Positions 17,122 through 29,612 are shown, counted from the stretch's first letter. The stretch: 64,000 nucleotides of DNA from Micromonosporaceae bacterium KJ-029 (GCA_005402585.1 BIFP01000008.1:496001-560000), one strand, 5' to 3'. Numbers and translations: made by a program. The notes: generated by a model not told the origin, from the sequence alone.

Positions 17122-17745
17122 TCACCGACGCGCGCCACGGCGGCGCGCCGCCATGGCCCACACGACGATGCCGGTGACGGTCAGCGCGAGCCCGCCGGGA
17201 AGCAGCAGGCCCGTGGTGAGGCCACCGGCGCCACCGCCGAAGCCGGTAGCCGGCCCCCGGCTGGGCTTGATGCTGGGATTGACGGTGCGTACCACCTGGA
17301 GCATGGTCGACGCGGTCTCGCCGCCCCGGCATTCCAGCTTGACCCGGTAGCTGCCGGGCAGCACCCGGTCCTTCACCTGGGCCGTCCCGGTCAGCAGCCC
17401 GCGCTGCGGCTGCACGGCGACCCGGCCGAAGGCGTCCGAGATCACGATGGCGCCCACCGAGTTGTCCTGGCAGCTGGCGCGGAGGCCGACCAGGTGCCCC
17501 GGTTCCACGGTGCTCGGGCTGACCTCGATGAAGACGTTCGGGCCGGGTGGCTCCGGCGCGGCAGCCAGCCGCCATCCGGTTCCCTCGGCGGCGACCGGGC
17601 CCGCTTCGGCGGCGCGGGCCGGTGCGGCCAGCACGAACGGCGCGGCCAGCGCGGCGGCGAGCAGGGGGGCGACAGCCGCGAGGACGAGCAGCGGAGCGGC
17701 CAACGACGCGGCCCACAGCGCTGGACGTGTGCGGCTCACTGACAC
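17122..17745 (-). CDS. Exported membrane-anchored protein, sortase operon partner
   Basis: A 207-residue protein with an N-terminal signal (AASLAAPLLVLAAVAPLLA, cleavage near ARA), an extracellular beta-rich region (FIEVSPSTVEPGHLVGLRAS and LPGSYRVKLECRGG with two cysteines), a Gly-rich linker and a C-terminal span (LLLPGGLALTVTGIVVWAM) ending in AARRRGARR. The layout resembles a sortase substrate, but no LPXTG motif is present, so it is probably anchored by the span. GGGAGG lies seven bases before the GTG. It precedes the sortase gene by seven bases. The family is not recognised beyond its frequent neighbourhood with class F sortases. Confidence 0.75.
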   Translation of the reverse strand: MSVSRTRPALWAASLAAPLLVLAAVAPLLAAALAAPFVLAAPARAAEAGPVAAEGTGWRLAAAPEPPGPNVFIEVSPSTVEPGHLVGLRASCQDNSVGAIVISDAFGRVAVQPQRGLLTGTAQVKDRVLPGSYRVKLECRGGETASTMLQVVRTVNPSIKPSRGPATGFGGGAGGLTTGLLLPGGLALTVTGIVVWAMAARRRGARR

Positions 17746-17880
17746 CGTGCCCCCTCCCGGCGGGCCGAAGCACTCACCGGGCGCCGCCGGACACCCGGTC
17801 TGCCGTACGGGATGATGGTCTCACCCCCGGTCGTACATCACATCCGATCCGGCGCGGTGCTCGCGTAGGCTCGGTTCGCT

Positions 17881-18588
17881 GTGACCACTACCGACCCGCT
17901 CCCCGCCGTTTCCGCGCCGCATCCGGCGCGGACGATCCGTACCTTCCACCCTCGACGCGGCCGGATGAGCGGCCGGCAGACGACGGCGTTGGAACAGCTG
18001 TGGCCGGTGTACGGCCTGCGCGTCGCCGACGCCGCGCCGTTCGACCCCGCCGGGCTGTTCGGCCGCCACGCCCCACTGGTGGTCGAGATCGGGTCCGGCA
18101 TGGGCGACACGACGGTTGAAATGGCCGCCGCCGACCCGGATCGAGACTATCTGGCGGTCGAGGTGCACACGCCCGGAATTGCCAACCTGCTGGACCTCGT
18201 CCACCTGCGTGGCCTGGGCAACGTACGGGTCGCCGAGGGCGACGCGTTGGATCTGGTCCGGCTGCTGCCGCCCGACTCGCTGGACGCGGTGCACGCCTTC
18301 TTCCCGGATCCGTGGCCGAAGTCCCGGCACCACAAGCGCCGGCTGATCCAGCCGGCACACGTCGCGTTGCTGCGCTCCCGGCTGGCCGTCGGCGGCACGC
18401 TGCACTGCGCCACCGACTGGGCCGAGTACGCCGAGTCGATGCGGGCGACCCTGGACGCCGACCCGGGCCTGGTCAACCTGCACGACGGCTTCGCGCCCCG
18501 GCCCGCCCACCGGCCGGTGACCCGGTTCGAGCGGCGGGCGCTGACCGCCGGCCGCCCGGTCGCCGACCTGCTCTACCACCGCCGGTAA
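17881..18588 (+). CDS. trmB: tRNA (guanine-N7-)-methyltransferase TrmB
   Basis: A 235-residue SAM-dependent enzyme making m7G46 in tRNA. Motifs are TFHPRRGRMSGRQ at the start, the SAM loop VEIGSGMGDTTVEMA near 62, the signature HAFFPDPWPKSRHHKRRLIQ near 137, TDWAEYAE near 178, and the closing TRFERRA. The GTG at 17881 has no ribosome site; TAGGCT at 17866-17871 ends nine bases upstream, suggesting a very short or absent leader. The divergent sortase operon lies 135 bases away. Confidence 0.93.
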   Translation: MTTTDPLPAVSAPHPARTIRTFHPRRGRMSGRQTTALEQLWPVYGLRVADAAPFDPAGLFGRHAPLVVEIGSGMGDTTVEMAAADPDRDYLAVEVHTPGIANLLDLVHLRGLGNVRVAEGDALDLVRLLPPDSLDAVHAFFPDPWPKSRHHKRRLIQPAHVALLRSRLAVGGTLHCATDWAEYAESMRATLDADPGLVNLHDGFAPRPAHRPVTRFERRALTAGRPVADLLYHRR

Positions 18589-18641
18589 GGAAGGGCCCCT
18601 TTTTAACGCCTGGCGTAGTAAAGGGGCCCCCTCCTAACATC
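18586..18641 (+). repeat. GGGCCC paired-hairpin element, copy B
   Basis: GGGCCCCTTT at 18593-18602 pairs with AAAGGGGCCC at 18620-18629 around TTAACGCCTGGCGTAGT. It overlaps the trmB stop codon (TAA at 18586-18588) and has the same orientation as that gene. The loop TTAACGCCTGGCG is identical to that of copy A. Confidence 0.8.
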
Positions 18642-18693
18642 TGCGCTCCCCGGTTGGCGTAGTAGGCCATGATCCAGGCACCATGGACCGGCC

Positions 18694-21198
18694 ATGACAC
18701 TCACCGCCGCGCTGCCGAAGACCGCCGACCCCGACACCCTCTACGACGCGTTCGCCAGTTGGGCGTCCGAACGCGGTCTGGACCTCTACTCCCACCAGGA
18801 GGAGGCGGTCATCGAGATCGTCTCCGGCGCGAACGTGATCATGAATACGCCGACCGGCTCCGGCAAGAGCCTGGTCGCGATCGCCGCGCACTTCGCCGCC
18901 CTGGCCGACGACCGGACCACCTTCTACACCGCGCCGATCAAGGCCCTGGTGTCGGAGAAGTTCTTCGCGCTCTGCGAGGTCTTCGGTGCCGAGAACGTCG
19001 GCATGCTCACCGGCGACGCGAGCGTCAACGCCGACGCCCCGATCATCTGCTGCACCGCGGAGATCCTGGCCAATCTGGCGCTGCGTGAGGGTTCCCGGGC
19101 CGACGTCGGCCAGGTGATCATGGATGAGTTCCACTTCTACGCCGAACCCGACCGGGGCTGGGCCTGGCAGGTACCGCTGATCGAACTGCCCCAGGCGCAG
19201 TTCGTCCTGATGTCGGCCACGCTCGGCGACACCACCCGGTTCGTCGACGACCTGACCCGGCGCACCGGCCGGCCGACCGCCGTCGTACGCTCGGCCGAGC
19301 GGCCGGTCCCGCTGCTCTTCTCGTACGCGATGACGCCGTTGCACGAAACGCTCGAAGAGCTGCTGGAGACCAAGCAGGCCCCGGTCTACGTCGTGCACTT
19401 CACCCAGGCCGCCGCCCTGGAACGGGCCCAGGCGCTGATGAGCGTGAACGTCTGCACCCGGGCCGAGAAGGACATGATCGCGGCCGCGATCGGCGGGTTC
19501 CGGTTCACCTCGGGCTTCGGCAAGACGCTGTCACGGCTGGTCCGGCACGGCATCGGGGTGCATCACGCCGGAATGCTGCCCAAGTACCGCCGGCTGGTGG
19601 AAACCCTGGCGCAGGCCGGGCTGCTCAAGGTCATCTGCGGTACCGACACCCTCGGCGTCGGCATCAACGTGCCGATCCGCACCGTGCTGTTCACCGGCCT
19701 GTCGAAGTACGACGGGACGCGGACCCGGCTGCTCAAGGCCCGCGAGTTCCACCAGATCGCCGGGCGGGCCGGGCGGGCCGGCTTCGACACCCTGGGCCGG
19801 GTCGTGGTACAGGCCCCCGAGCACGTCATCGAGAACGAGAAGGCCCTCGCCAAGGCCGGCGACGACCCCAAGAAGCGACGCAAGGTGGTGAAGAAGAAGC
19901 CGCCGCAGGGGTCGATCGGGTGGGGCCAGCCCACCTTCGACCGCCTGGTCTCGGCCGAGCCGGAGCCGCTGACCTCCAGTTTCCAGGTCAGCCACTCGAT
20001 GCTGCTCAACGTCATCGGCCGCCCCGGCGACGCGTTCGCCGCGATGCGGCACCTGCTCACCGACAACCACGAGGACCGGGCGGCCCAGCGCCGGCACATC
20101 CGGCGGGCCATCGCCATCTACCGGGCGTTGAAGGCCGGCGGCGTGGTCGAGGAACTACCCGAGCCGGACGAGACCGGCCGGCGGGTGCGACTCACCGTCG
20201 ACCTCCAGCTCGACTTCGCGCTCAACCAGCCGCTGTCGCCGCTGGCCCTGGCCACCATCGAACTGCTGGACACCGAGTCCCCGTCGTACGCCCTCGACGT
20301 GCTCTCGGTGGTCGAGTCGATCCTCGACGACCCACGCCAGGTGCTCTCCGCCCAGCAGTTCAAGGCGCGCGGCGAGGCGGTCGCCGCGATGAAGGCCGAG
20401 GGCATCGAGTACGAGGCCCGCCTCGAACTGCTCGACGAGGTGACCTGGCCCAAGCCCCTCGCGGACCTGCTGGAGAACGCGTACGAGATGTACCGGCAGG
20501 GGCACCCGTGGGTGGCCGACCACCAGCTCTCTCCCAAGTCGGTCGTCCGGGACATGTACGAGCGGGCGATGACCTTCACCGAGTACGTGCAGTTCTACGG
20601 GCTGTCCCGCTCGGAGGGCCTGGTGCTGCGCTACCTCGCCGACGCGTACAAGACGCTGCGGCAGACCGTGCCCGAGGAGGCCAAGACCGAGGAACTGGTC
20701 GACCTGATCGAGTGGCTCGGCGAACTGGTCCGGCAGGTCGACTCCAGCCTGATCGACGAGTGGGAGCGGCTGCGCAACCCGAGCGACCTGCCCGAGGTCG
20801 CCTCCGCCCTGGAGGACCGCCCGGTCGCGGTGACCCGCAACGCGCGGGCGTTCCGGGTGCTGGTGCGCAACGCGCTGTTCCGGCGGGTCGAGTTGGCCGC
20901 GCTGCGGCACTGGGACGCGCTCGGCGAACTGGACGCGGACGCCGGTTGGAACGGCGACGCCTGGGCGGACGCGCTGGAGCCGTACTTCGAGTCGTACGGG
21001 GAGATCGGCACCGGGCCGGACGCCCGCGGCCCCGCCCTGCTCATGATCGAACAGGGCCGGGAGCGCTGGACGGTCCGGCAGATCCTCGACGACCCCGACG
21101 GCGACCACGACTGGGGCATCAGCGCCGAGGTCGACCTGGCCGCCTCCGACGAGGCGGGCGCCGCGGTGGTACGCATCACGGACGTCGGCCAGCTGTAA
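18694..21198 (+). CDS. Ski2-like DEAD/DEAH-box helicase with DUF3516
   Basis: An 834-residue superfamily 2 helicase. Residues 1 to about 400 hold the motor: Q-motif region YSHQEEAVIEIV, Walker A NTPTGSGKS at about 51, motif Ia TAPIKALVSEK, motif II as DEFH at about 148, SATLGDT, and motif VI QIAGRAGRAGFD near 352. A lysine-rich junction (KKRRKVVKKKPPQG) leads into the DUF3516 C-terminal half. Family members are actinobacterial and are presumed RNA helicases related to Ski2/HelY; the substrate is unknown. DEFH in place of DEVH/DEAH is a visible variation. No ribosome site is seen before the ATG. A strong hairpin follows. Confidence 0.88.
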   Translation: MTLTAALPKTADPDTLYDAFASWASERGLDLYSHQEEAVIEIVSGANVIMNTPTGSGKSLVAIAAHFAALADDRTTFYTAPIKALVSEKFFALCEVFGAENVGMLTGDASVNADAPIICCTAEILANLALREGSRADVGQVIMDEFHFYAEPDRGWAWQVPLIELPQAQFVLMSATLGDTTRFVDDLTRRTGRPTAVVRSAERPVPLLFSYAMTPLHETLEELLETKQAPVYVVHFTQAAALERAQALMSVNVCTRAEKDMIAAAIGGFRFTSGFGKTLSRLVRHGIGVHHAGMLPKYRRLVETLAQAGLLKVICGTDTLGVGINVPIRTVLFTGLSKYDGTRTRLLKAREFHQIAGRAGRAGFDTLGRVVVQAPEHVIENEKALAKAGDDPKKRRKVVKKKPPQGSIGWGQPTFDRLVSAEPEPLTSSFQVSHSMLLNVIGRPGDAFAAMRHLLTDNHEDRAAQRRHIRRAIAIYRALKAGGVVEELPEPDETGRRVRLTVDLQLDFALNQPLSPLALATIELLDTESPSYALDVLSVVESILDDPRQVLSAQQFKARGEAVAAMKAEGIEYEARLELLDEVTWPKPLADLLENAYEMYRQGHPWVADHQLSPKSVVRDMYERAMTFTEYVQFYGLSRSEGLVLRYLADAYKTLRQTVPEEAKTEELVDLIEWLGELVRQVDSSLIDEWERLRNPSDLPEVASALEDRPVAVTRNARAFRVLVRNALFRRVELAALRHWDALGELDADAGWNGDAWADALEPYFESYGEIGTGPDARGPALLMIEQGRERWTVRQILDDPDGDHDWGISAEVDLAASDEAGAAVVRITDVGQL

Positions 21199-21212
21199 AA
21201 AATCCCTTCTTC

Positions 21213-21246
21213 AGGGGCCATCCGGAGTGTCCGGGTGGCCCCTTAT
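21213..21246 (+). terminator. Hairpin terminator after the Ski2-like gene
   Basis: AGGGGCCA at 21213-21220 pairs with TGGCCCCT at 21236-21243. The inner CCGGA/TCCGG extends the stem with one mismatch, and TTAT follows. It lies 15 bases after the stop codon. Confidence 0.75.
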
Positions 21247-21270
21247 CTTCCCTGGGCGATGTCAGGCCCG

Positions 21271-21296
21271 TCGATTAGAATGTATGTACTAATCGA
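21271..21296. promoter_or_regulatory. AT-rich inverted repeat upstream of 21320
   Basis: TCGATTAG at 21271-21278 faces CTAATCGA at 21289-21296 with a ten-base spacer. The stretch is strikingly AT-rich for this genome. TAGAAT at 21276-21281 is a good -10 within it. It ends 23 bases before the start of the next gene, so an operator over a promoter is likely. Confidence 0.55.
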
Positions 21297-21319
21297 GTTC
21301 CTGACCTGGGAGGATGCTC

Positions 21320-21964
21320 GTGACCGCGCCCATCTCCACCCCCCTCACGCCGTACGCCACCCTCCTCGGCTTCACCCGGTACGTCGACCGCACCGGCCCC
21401 ACCAAGGCAAGCTTCGTCGGCGGCCTTCGCCGGCAGCGCGCCAGCCGCTCCGGTTTCAACCCGCACGGCCAGTTCGTCAAGGCGCTCAAGGCCGACATCG
21501 CCTTCCACACCGGCGGCACCCACCTGGCGCAGGTGGCCGACGTGGTCAAGCCCCGCTGGCGCCCGCTCTACCAGGCCCTGGTGCCCGGCGCGACGACCTG
21601 GCTGCACTCGCTCGGCGAGCCGGCCGGCGTCGACCTGGCCCAGACCCGGGACGCCCTGGCCATGCTCGGCGATCTCCCAATCAAGATCAACCCACACTTC
21701 GGTGTCCGGTACGCCGACGGCCGCGCCGAGGCGGTCCGGCTGCACTTCGACGAGGCCCCGCCCAGCGAGGAGGCGATGCTCGCCGCGCTGCACCTGACGG
21801 CCCGGCACATGGACGCCGTCCTGCCGCACGCCGAGCCGGTCCTGGTCGACGTCCGCCGGGGCATCGCCCACCGGATGCCCGACGGGGTGAAGCCCGACGA
21901 GATCGAGCGCTGGCTCGCCGGGGAGGCCGCCGCCTTCCGCACCATCTGGTCCGCCGCCGCCTGA
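21320..21964 (+). CDS. Conserved hypothetical protein
   Basis: A 214-residue soluble protein that I cannot place in a named family. It has a basic early block (VGGLRRQRASRSGFNPHGQFV), a conserved-looking PRWRPLYQALVPGATTWLHSLG, a hydrophobic INPHFGVRYADGRAEAVRLHFDE, and an acidic helical end (EIERWLAGEAAAFRTIW). No signal peptide or membrane span is seen. I chose the GTG at 21320, six bases after GGGAGG; the in-frame ATG at 21314 abuts that site. The palindromic AT-rich promoter suggests it is regulated. Confidence 0.65.
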   Translation: MTAPISTPLTPYATLLGFTRYVDRTGPTKASFVGGLRRQRASRSGFNPHGQFVKALKADIAFHTGGTHLAQVADVVKPRWRPLYQALVPGATTWLHSLGEPAGVDLAQTRDALAMLGDLPIKINPHFGVRYADGRAEAVRLHFDEAPPSEEAMLAALHLTARHMDAVLPHAEPVLVDVRRGIAHRMPDGVKPDEIERWLAGEAAAFRTIWSAAA

Positions 21965-22003
21965 CCGGCACGCGCCGGTCACGAGCACGGCGGGCCGGGA
22001 CGC

Positions 22004-22071
22004 ATGCCACCTTCGCTCGATCCGGGATCGAGTGGCATCGGCACGACGAGAAGGCCACTCGATCCGGGATC
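22004..22071. repeat. CTCGATCC palindromes and 14-base direct repeat
   Basis: The 209-base gap 21965-22173 holds CTCGATCCGGGATC twice, at 22016-22029 and 22058-22071. The first copy extends to a larger palindrome with ATGCCAC at 22004-22010 facing GTGGCAT at 22032-22038. It could be a bidirectional hairpin or a repeat family. Apart from the yciI-like promoter at 22162, the rest of the gap shows nothing. Confidence 0.6.
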
Positions 22072-22161
22072 CAGCGCGGTCTCGGTCCAGGGATGGCAGC
22101 CACGCGGCAGATCGCAGCCCCGGAGGTGGCGGACATCGGGCCGGTAGGCACACGTCGGTCA

Positions 22162-22167
22162 TAGGGT
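22162..22167 (+). promoter_or_regulatory. -10 box for a leaderless YciI-like transcript
   Basis: TAGGGT ends six bases before the ATG at 22174. Confidence 0.55.
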
Positions 22168-22173
22168 GTGGAC

Positions 22174-22533
22174 ATGCGATTCGACCAGCACACCGTCGTG
22201 CTCCTGGTCCGGCCGGCTGACCCACCCGAGCTGCCACGGGATGCGGCCGACCTGTTGGAGGACGCACACCTGGCGCACCAGGCCGGGCTGGTGGAACAGG
22301 GCGCGGTGCTCGCCGCCGGGCCGTTCGTCGACCATGACGACGAGCAGGTCCGCGGCGTCGTCGTACTCTCGGTCGATCCGCAGATGGCCCGCGAGCTGTA
22401 CCACAACGACCCCGCCGTCCGGGCGGGTCAGCTGATCGCGCAGGTGTTCTCGTGGATGGTCCCGGAAGGCAACATCCGCTTTGAGAACGTGGCGGTTCCC
22501 CGCTCGATGCTGGAGGCCGCCGCTGGCGACTGA
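22174..22533 (+). CDS. YciI family protein
   Basis: A 119-residue protein with the ferredoxin-like YciI fold. Visible blocks are TVVLLVRPADPPEL, the histidine-bearing LLEDAHLAHQAGLVEQGAVLAAGPF at about 27-51, and VLSVDPQMARELYHNDPAVRAG, close to the family's usual AxxxxxxDP pattern. YciI proteins have dehydrochlorinase-like His-Asp features but mostly unknown roles. The ATG at 22174 is six bases downstream of a TAGGGT box. It converges on the cytidine deaminase gene. Confidence 0.8.
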   Translation: MRFDQHTVVLLVRPADPPELPRDAADLLEDAHLAHQAGLVEQGAVLAAGPFVDHDDEQVRGVVVLSVDPQMARELYHNDPAVRAGQLIAQVFSWMVPEGNIRFENVAVPRSMLEAAAGD

Positions 22534-22548
22534 ACGGGCCGGTGGGGT

Positions 22549-22627
22549 CAGCGCAGGGAGGCCGCCGATCCAGGCTCAACGCAGGAGGTCGCCAGTCCAG
22601 GCTCGGCGCGGGGCGCCAATCCGGTCT
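22549..22627. repeat. Degenerate 24-28 bp tandem repeat, three units
   Basis: Units start at 22549, 22577 and 22604. Each follows the pattern of a GCGCAGG-like start, a GCCGCC/GTCGCC-like middle and CCAGGCT or a relative at the end. They fill the gap between the convergent YciI-like and cytidine deaminase genes. Similarity falls along the array, and the third unit overlaps the region just before the deaminase stop. Confidence 0.45.
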
Positions 22628-22630
22628 CTG

Positions 22631-23017
22631 TCAGCCGGCGAGGTCGGCGGCGGCGAGCAACTCGACCACCGGCACCACCTGCGGATCGTCGACCGGCCCG
22701 ATGATCACCCGCAGCGCCGGGAAATGATCAGCCAGCAGTCGACGGCACGATCCGCAGGGAGCCGCCAGGATCCGGCCCCGGTCGCCGACCGTGACGATCG
22801 TCTCCAGCTCGCCCACGTTCTGGGTGACCGCGGTACCGACCACCACCACCTCGGCGCAGGCGCCACCCGCGGGGTGCGCGACGTTCACCCCGGAGACGAT
22901 CCGCCCCTCGGCGGTCCGGGCCGCCGTGGCGAGGGTGTGGGCGGCGCTGCGGCAGCGCAGCTTGGCCACCGCGCTGGCGGCCTGCACCAGCGCCCGGTCC
23001 GTGTCCCGCATCGTCAT
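22631..23017 (-). CDS. Cytidine deaminase family protein
   Basis: A 128-residue zinc deaminase. The ligands and catalytic glutamate are in GGACAEVVVVG (Cys and Glu) and the paired cysteines in APCGSCRRLLADH. The spacing and the VNVAHPAGGACAE block resemble blasticidin-S-deaminase-like cytidine deaminases more than the housekeeping Cdd (ENASYG, CAER). The likely reaction is hydrolytic deamination of cytidine or an analogue; pyrimidine salvage is the default role. The ATG at 23017 has GGGGACG four bases upstream; an ATG at 23011 is in frame. Drug inactivation cannot be judged from sequence alone. Confidence 0.8.
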   Translation of the reverse strand: MTMRDTDRALVQAASAVAKLRCRSAAHTLATAARTAEGRIVSGVNVAHPAGGACAEVVVVGTAVTQNVGELETIVTVGDRGRILAAPCGSCRRLLADHFPALRVIIGPVDDPQVVPVVELLAAADLAG

Positions 23018-23150
23018 CGGCGTCCCCGTATTCGCTCCCGGCTCGGCGGTCAACGATAGACCGCTGCCGTACGCGGGAGCGCAGCACCACGGGGATGGGC
23101 GGTAACCAGGAGGCGCGCCCGGCCGCGGGCTGCCTATCCTTGGCCACGAC

Positions 23151-27227
<4,077 letters not shown>

Positions 27228-28543
27228 CGCCCGCCGACGAGAACCCGGAGCGCCACGTCCGGGCCGAGCAACCGGGCCGGCGGGTCGATCAGGTTGAGTA
27301 CCCGCAGGAACGCGGCCCCGAGCACGGCGTCGTCCGCGGCGGCGGCATGCAGCCGGGCCAGGTAGGCGTTGACGAAGCGGACCATCAGGGTGCGTCGGCC
27401 ACGAACGCCGGGAAAGCGTAGGTCCGCGCCGACAGCTATGGACCACGGTGCGTCGATCATGCGGGCCGCCTGCCGGAAGAACCGTCGGGCCAGCCGGTCA
27501 TGGTCGCGGGCGAGGAGACGGCGCAGCAGCAGCGCCTGCCCCGCGGCAACCGTGATGCCCTGCCCGTAGACCGGATTGAGGCTGCACAGCGCGTCGGCGA
27601 AGACCAGATAGCCGTCCGGGAACCGGGCCAGCCTCTCGTACCGACGTCGGACGCTCGCCGGAAAACGCATCCGCACCGGCTCGTCCAGCGGCTCCCCGTC
27701 GCGGACCAGTTCTCCGACCTGGGGCGCGGTCAACGAGGCCGCGTACCGGGCGAAGCCGTCGTCGTCCACCGGCGGTTCCTCGCCCAGGATCCCGGCCATC
27801 GTGACCGCGAAGCGGTCACCCTCCTGCGGCGCCACCACGCCGTACCGCGGGCGGCCGGGCATCGCGTTGGCGAGTACGCCGAGCATTCCGTCCAGTTGGC
27901 CGGCCTCGCGGCGGTAGCGGCGGGTCACGTAGGTGACCCCGACCTCCACCCGCTCCTGCTCGGCTGTCGGATAGCCGAGTTCGGCGAGCCAGATCGGGCT
28001 GCGGCTGCCCCGGCCGCCGGCGTCGATCACGAGATCCGCGGCAAGGCTGTCCCCCAGGCCGGTGGTCGGGGCGAGCCGCACACCGGTGACCCGGCGGCGA
28101 TCGGGCGTGGCGGTCAGCCCGGTGACTTCGCACTCCGGCACGATGCGTACCCCGGGCAGGGCGGCCACCCGTTCCCGAACCGCCTGTTCGAGCAGCGGAC
28201 GGCTCATGCCGAAGGCGGTGAGGTCGGAACTGGCCGGGCGCATCCGGTGACCGTCGTTGTACCAGTGCACCTGACCATGCAGATCGACCGGGGTGGCGCC
28301 CCGGCGGTACAGGTCGGCGCCCAGTTCGGGGAACAGTTCCTCCAGGATCTGCCGTCCTCGGGCGAGCAGGACGTGCACCTGGCGGCCCTGCGGCACGCCG
28401 CGACGGTGCGCCGGTTCGGCCGGCAGCGTGTCCCGGTCCAGCAGGGTGACCTCGGCGAACGTGTCCACCAGCGCGCGGGCCGCGAGCAGGCCCCCCAGGC
28501 TGGCACCGACGACAACGGCGTGACCGGAGGCTGCCATGCCGGC

Positions 28544-28549
28544 AGCCTA
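28544..28549 (-). promoter_or_regulatory. -10 box for a leaderless FAD monooxygenase transcript
   Basis: On the reverse strand TAGGCT ends six bases before the ATG at 28537. Confidence 0.5.
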
Positions 28550-28602
28550 TTCAGCCCGGCTGTCGAGAAACTTCTTCATGCGTGCCCGGTTGCGGACGGT
28601 TG

Positions 28603-29535
28603 TCAGGTGAGCGGTTCCACGCCGGGCGGCAGTTCGTCGGCGGCGGTGGCGGTGTGCACGTATTCGAGGAGGATGCGGCGTAGTTCGCGGCCGGCGTGGG
28701 TGGGCACCACGTCGCGGCGGCGGGCCACTGCGATGGTGCGCCGTACCCCGGGTGGGGCCAGCCGGGTGACCCGGATGCCGGGCCGGCGCGCCACCACGAT
28801 GCCGGGAACCAGGGCGACGCCCAGCCCGGCCTCGACGAAGCTGAGCACGGCGTCCATCTCCCCACCGTCGACCGAGAGGGTCGGTTCGAAGCCGGCCTCC
28901 CGGCACGCCTGGAGCGTGGCGTCACGCAGGTCGTAGCCCTCGCGGAACATCACCAGCGGCTGGTCGCGCAGGTCGGTGACGCGCAGGTCGCCGGCGGGCG
29001 AGACGGACGGCAGCGGGTCGACCGAGGCGACCACCAGGCTCTCCCGCAGGATCGGGTCGGCGCGCAGCCCGGGGTCGGTGCCCTGCGCGGGCATGATGAT
29101 CAGCGCCAGGTCCAGGTCGCCGCGGAGCAGGTCACGGACCAGATCCTGCGAGCCGCCCTCCTCCACCCGGAGGTCGACGGTGGGATGGGCGTCCCGGAAC
29201 CGGCGCAGCACCGGCGGGGCGAGCGACGTGGCGAGGCTGGGCGTGGCACCGAGACGGACCCGACCGCGCCGCAGGCCGACCAGTTCCTGCACCTCCCGGG
29301 TCGCGGTCTCGACGTCGGCGAGGATCCGCTTGGCCAGCGGCAGCAGCACCTCCCCTGCCGCGGTGAGGGTGATGTTGCCTCTTACCCGCTCGAACAGTGG
29401 GGCACCGAGGGTGTCCTCCAGTGCGTGAATTTGCTTACTCAACGAGGGCTGGGTGATGCCGACGATGTCGGCCGCCTGGGTGAAATGTCGTACTTCGGCC
29501 ACCGCGACGAAGTACCTCAGCTGATGGAGCTGCAT
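28603..29535 (-). CDS. LysR-type transcriptional regulator
   Basis: A 310-residue LysR protein. The winged helix-turn-helix occupies residues 1-60 (LHQLRYFVAVAEVRHFTQAA, then TQPSLSKQIHALED), and the effector domain starts near 90 with GRVRLGATPSLATSLAPPVL and ends with FVEAGLGVALVPGIVVAR. It is divergent from sdhCAB with a short gap, the standard LysR arrangement, so control of succinate dehydrogenase or a linked process is the natural inference. A symmetric ATAGC-N5-GCTAT site lies five bases upstream of its start codon, consistent with autoregulation. Confidence 0.9.
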   Translation of the reverse strand: MQLHQLRYFVAVAEVRHFTQAADIVGITQPSLSKQIHALEDTLGAPLFERVRGNITLTAAGEVLLPLAKRILADVETATREVQELVGLRRGRVRLGATPSLATSLAPPVLRRFRDAHPTVDLRVEEGGSQDLVRDLLRGDLDLALIIMPAQGTDPGLRADPILRESLVVASVDPLPSVSPAGDLRVTDLRDQPLVMFREGYDLRDATLQACREAGFEPTLSVDGGEMDAVLSFVEAGLGVALVPGIVVARRPGIRVTRLAPPGVRRTIAVARRRDVVPTHAGRELRRILLEYVHTATAADELPPGVEPLT

Positions 29536-29539
29536 CTAC

Positions 29540-29554
29540 ATAGCTTATGGCTAT
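29540..29554. promoter_or_regulatory. LysR-type box between lysR and sdhC
   Basis: ATAGCTTATGGCTAT has five-base inverted arms and contains the T-N11-A pattern typical of LysR sites. It lies five bases from the regulator's start codon and about 20 bases upstream of the sdhC -35. Confidence 0.55.
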
Positions 29555-29575
29555 CAAGACTGCGGCGTCGATGCA

Positions 29576-29605
29576 TTGGACGACTGATCAAACTACTCCT
29601 AGCGT
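29576..29605 (+). promoter_or_regulatory. sdhCAB promoter, leaderless
   Basis: TTGGAC at 29576-29581 and TAGCGT at 29600-29605 are spaced by 18 bases. The -10 ends seven bases before the GTG at 29613, so the message should begin at the start codon. Confidence 0.65.
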
Positions 29606-29612
29606 CGGTCAC

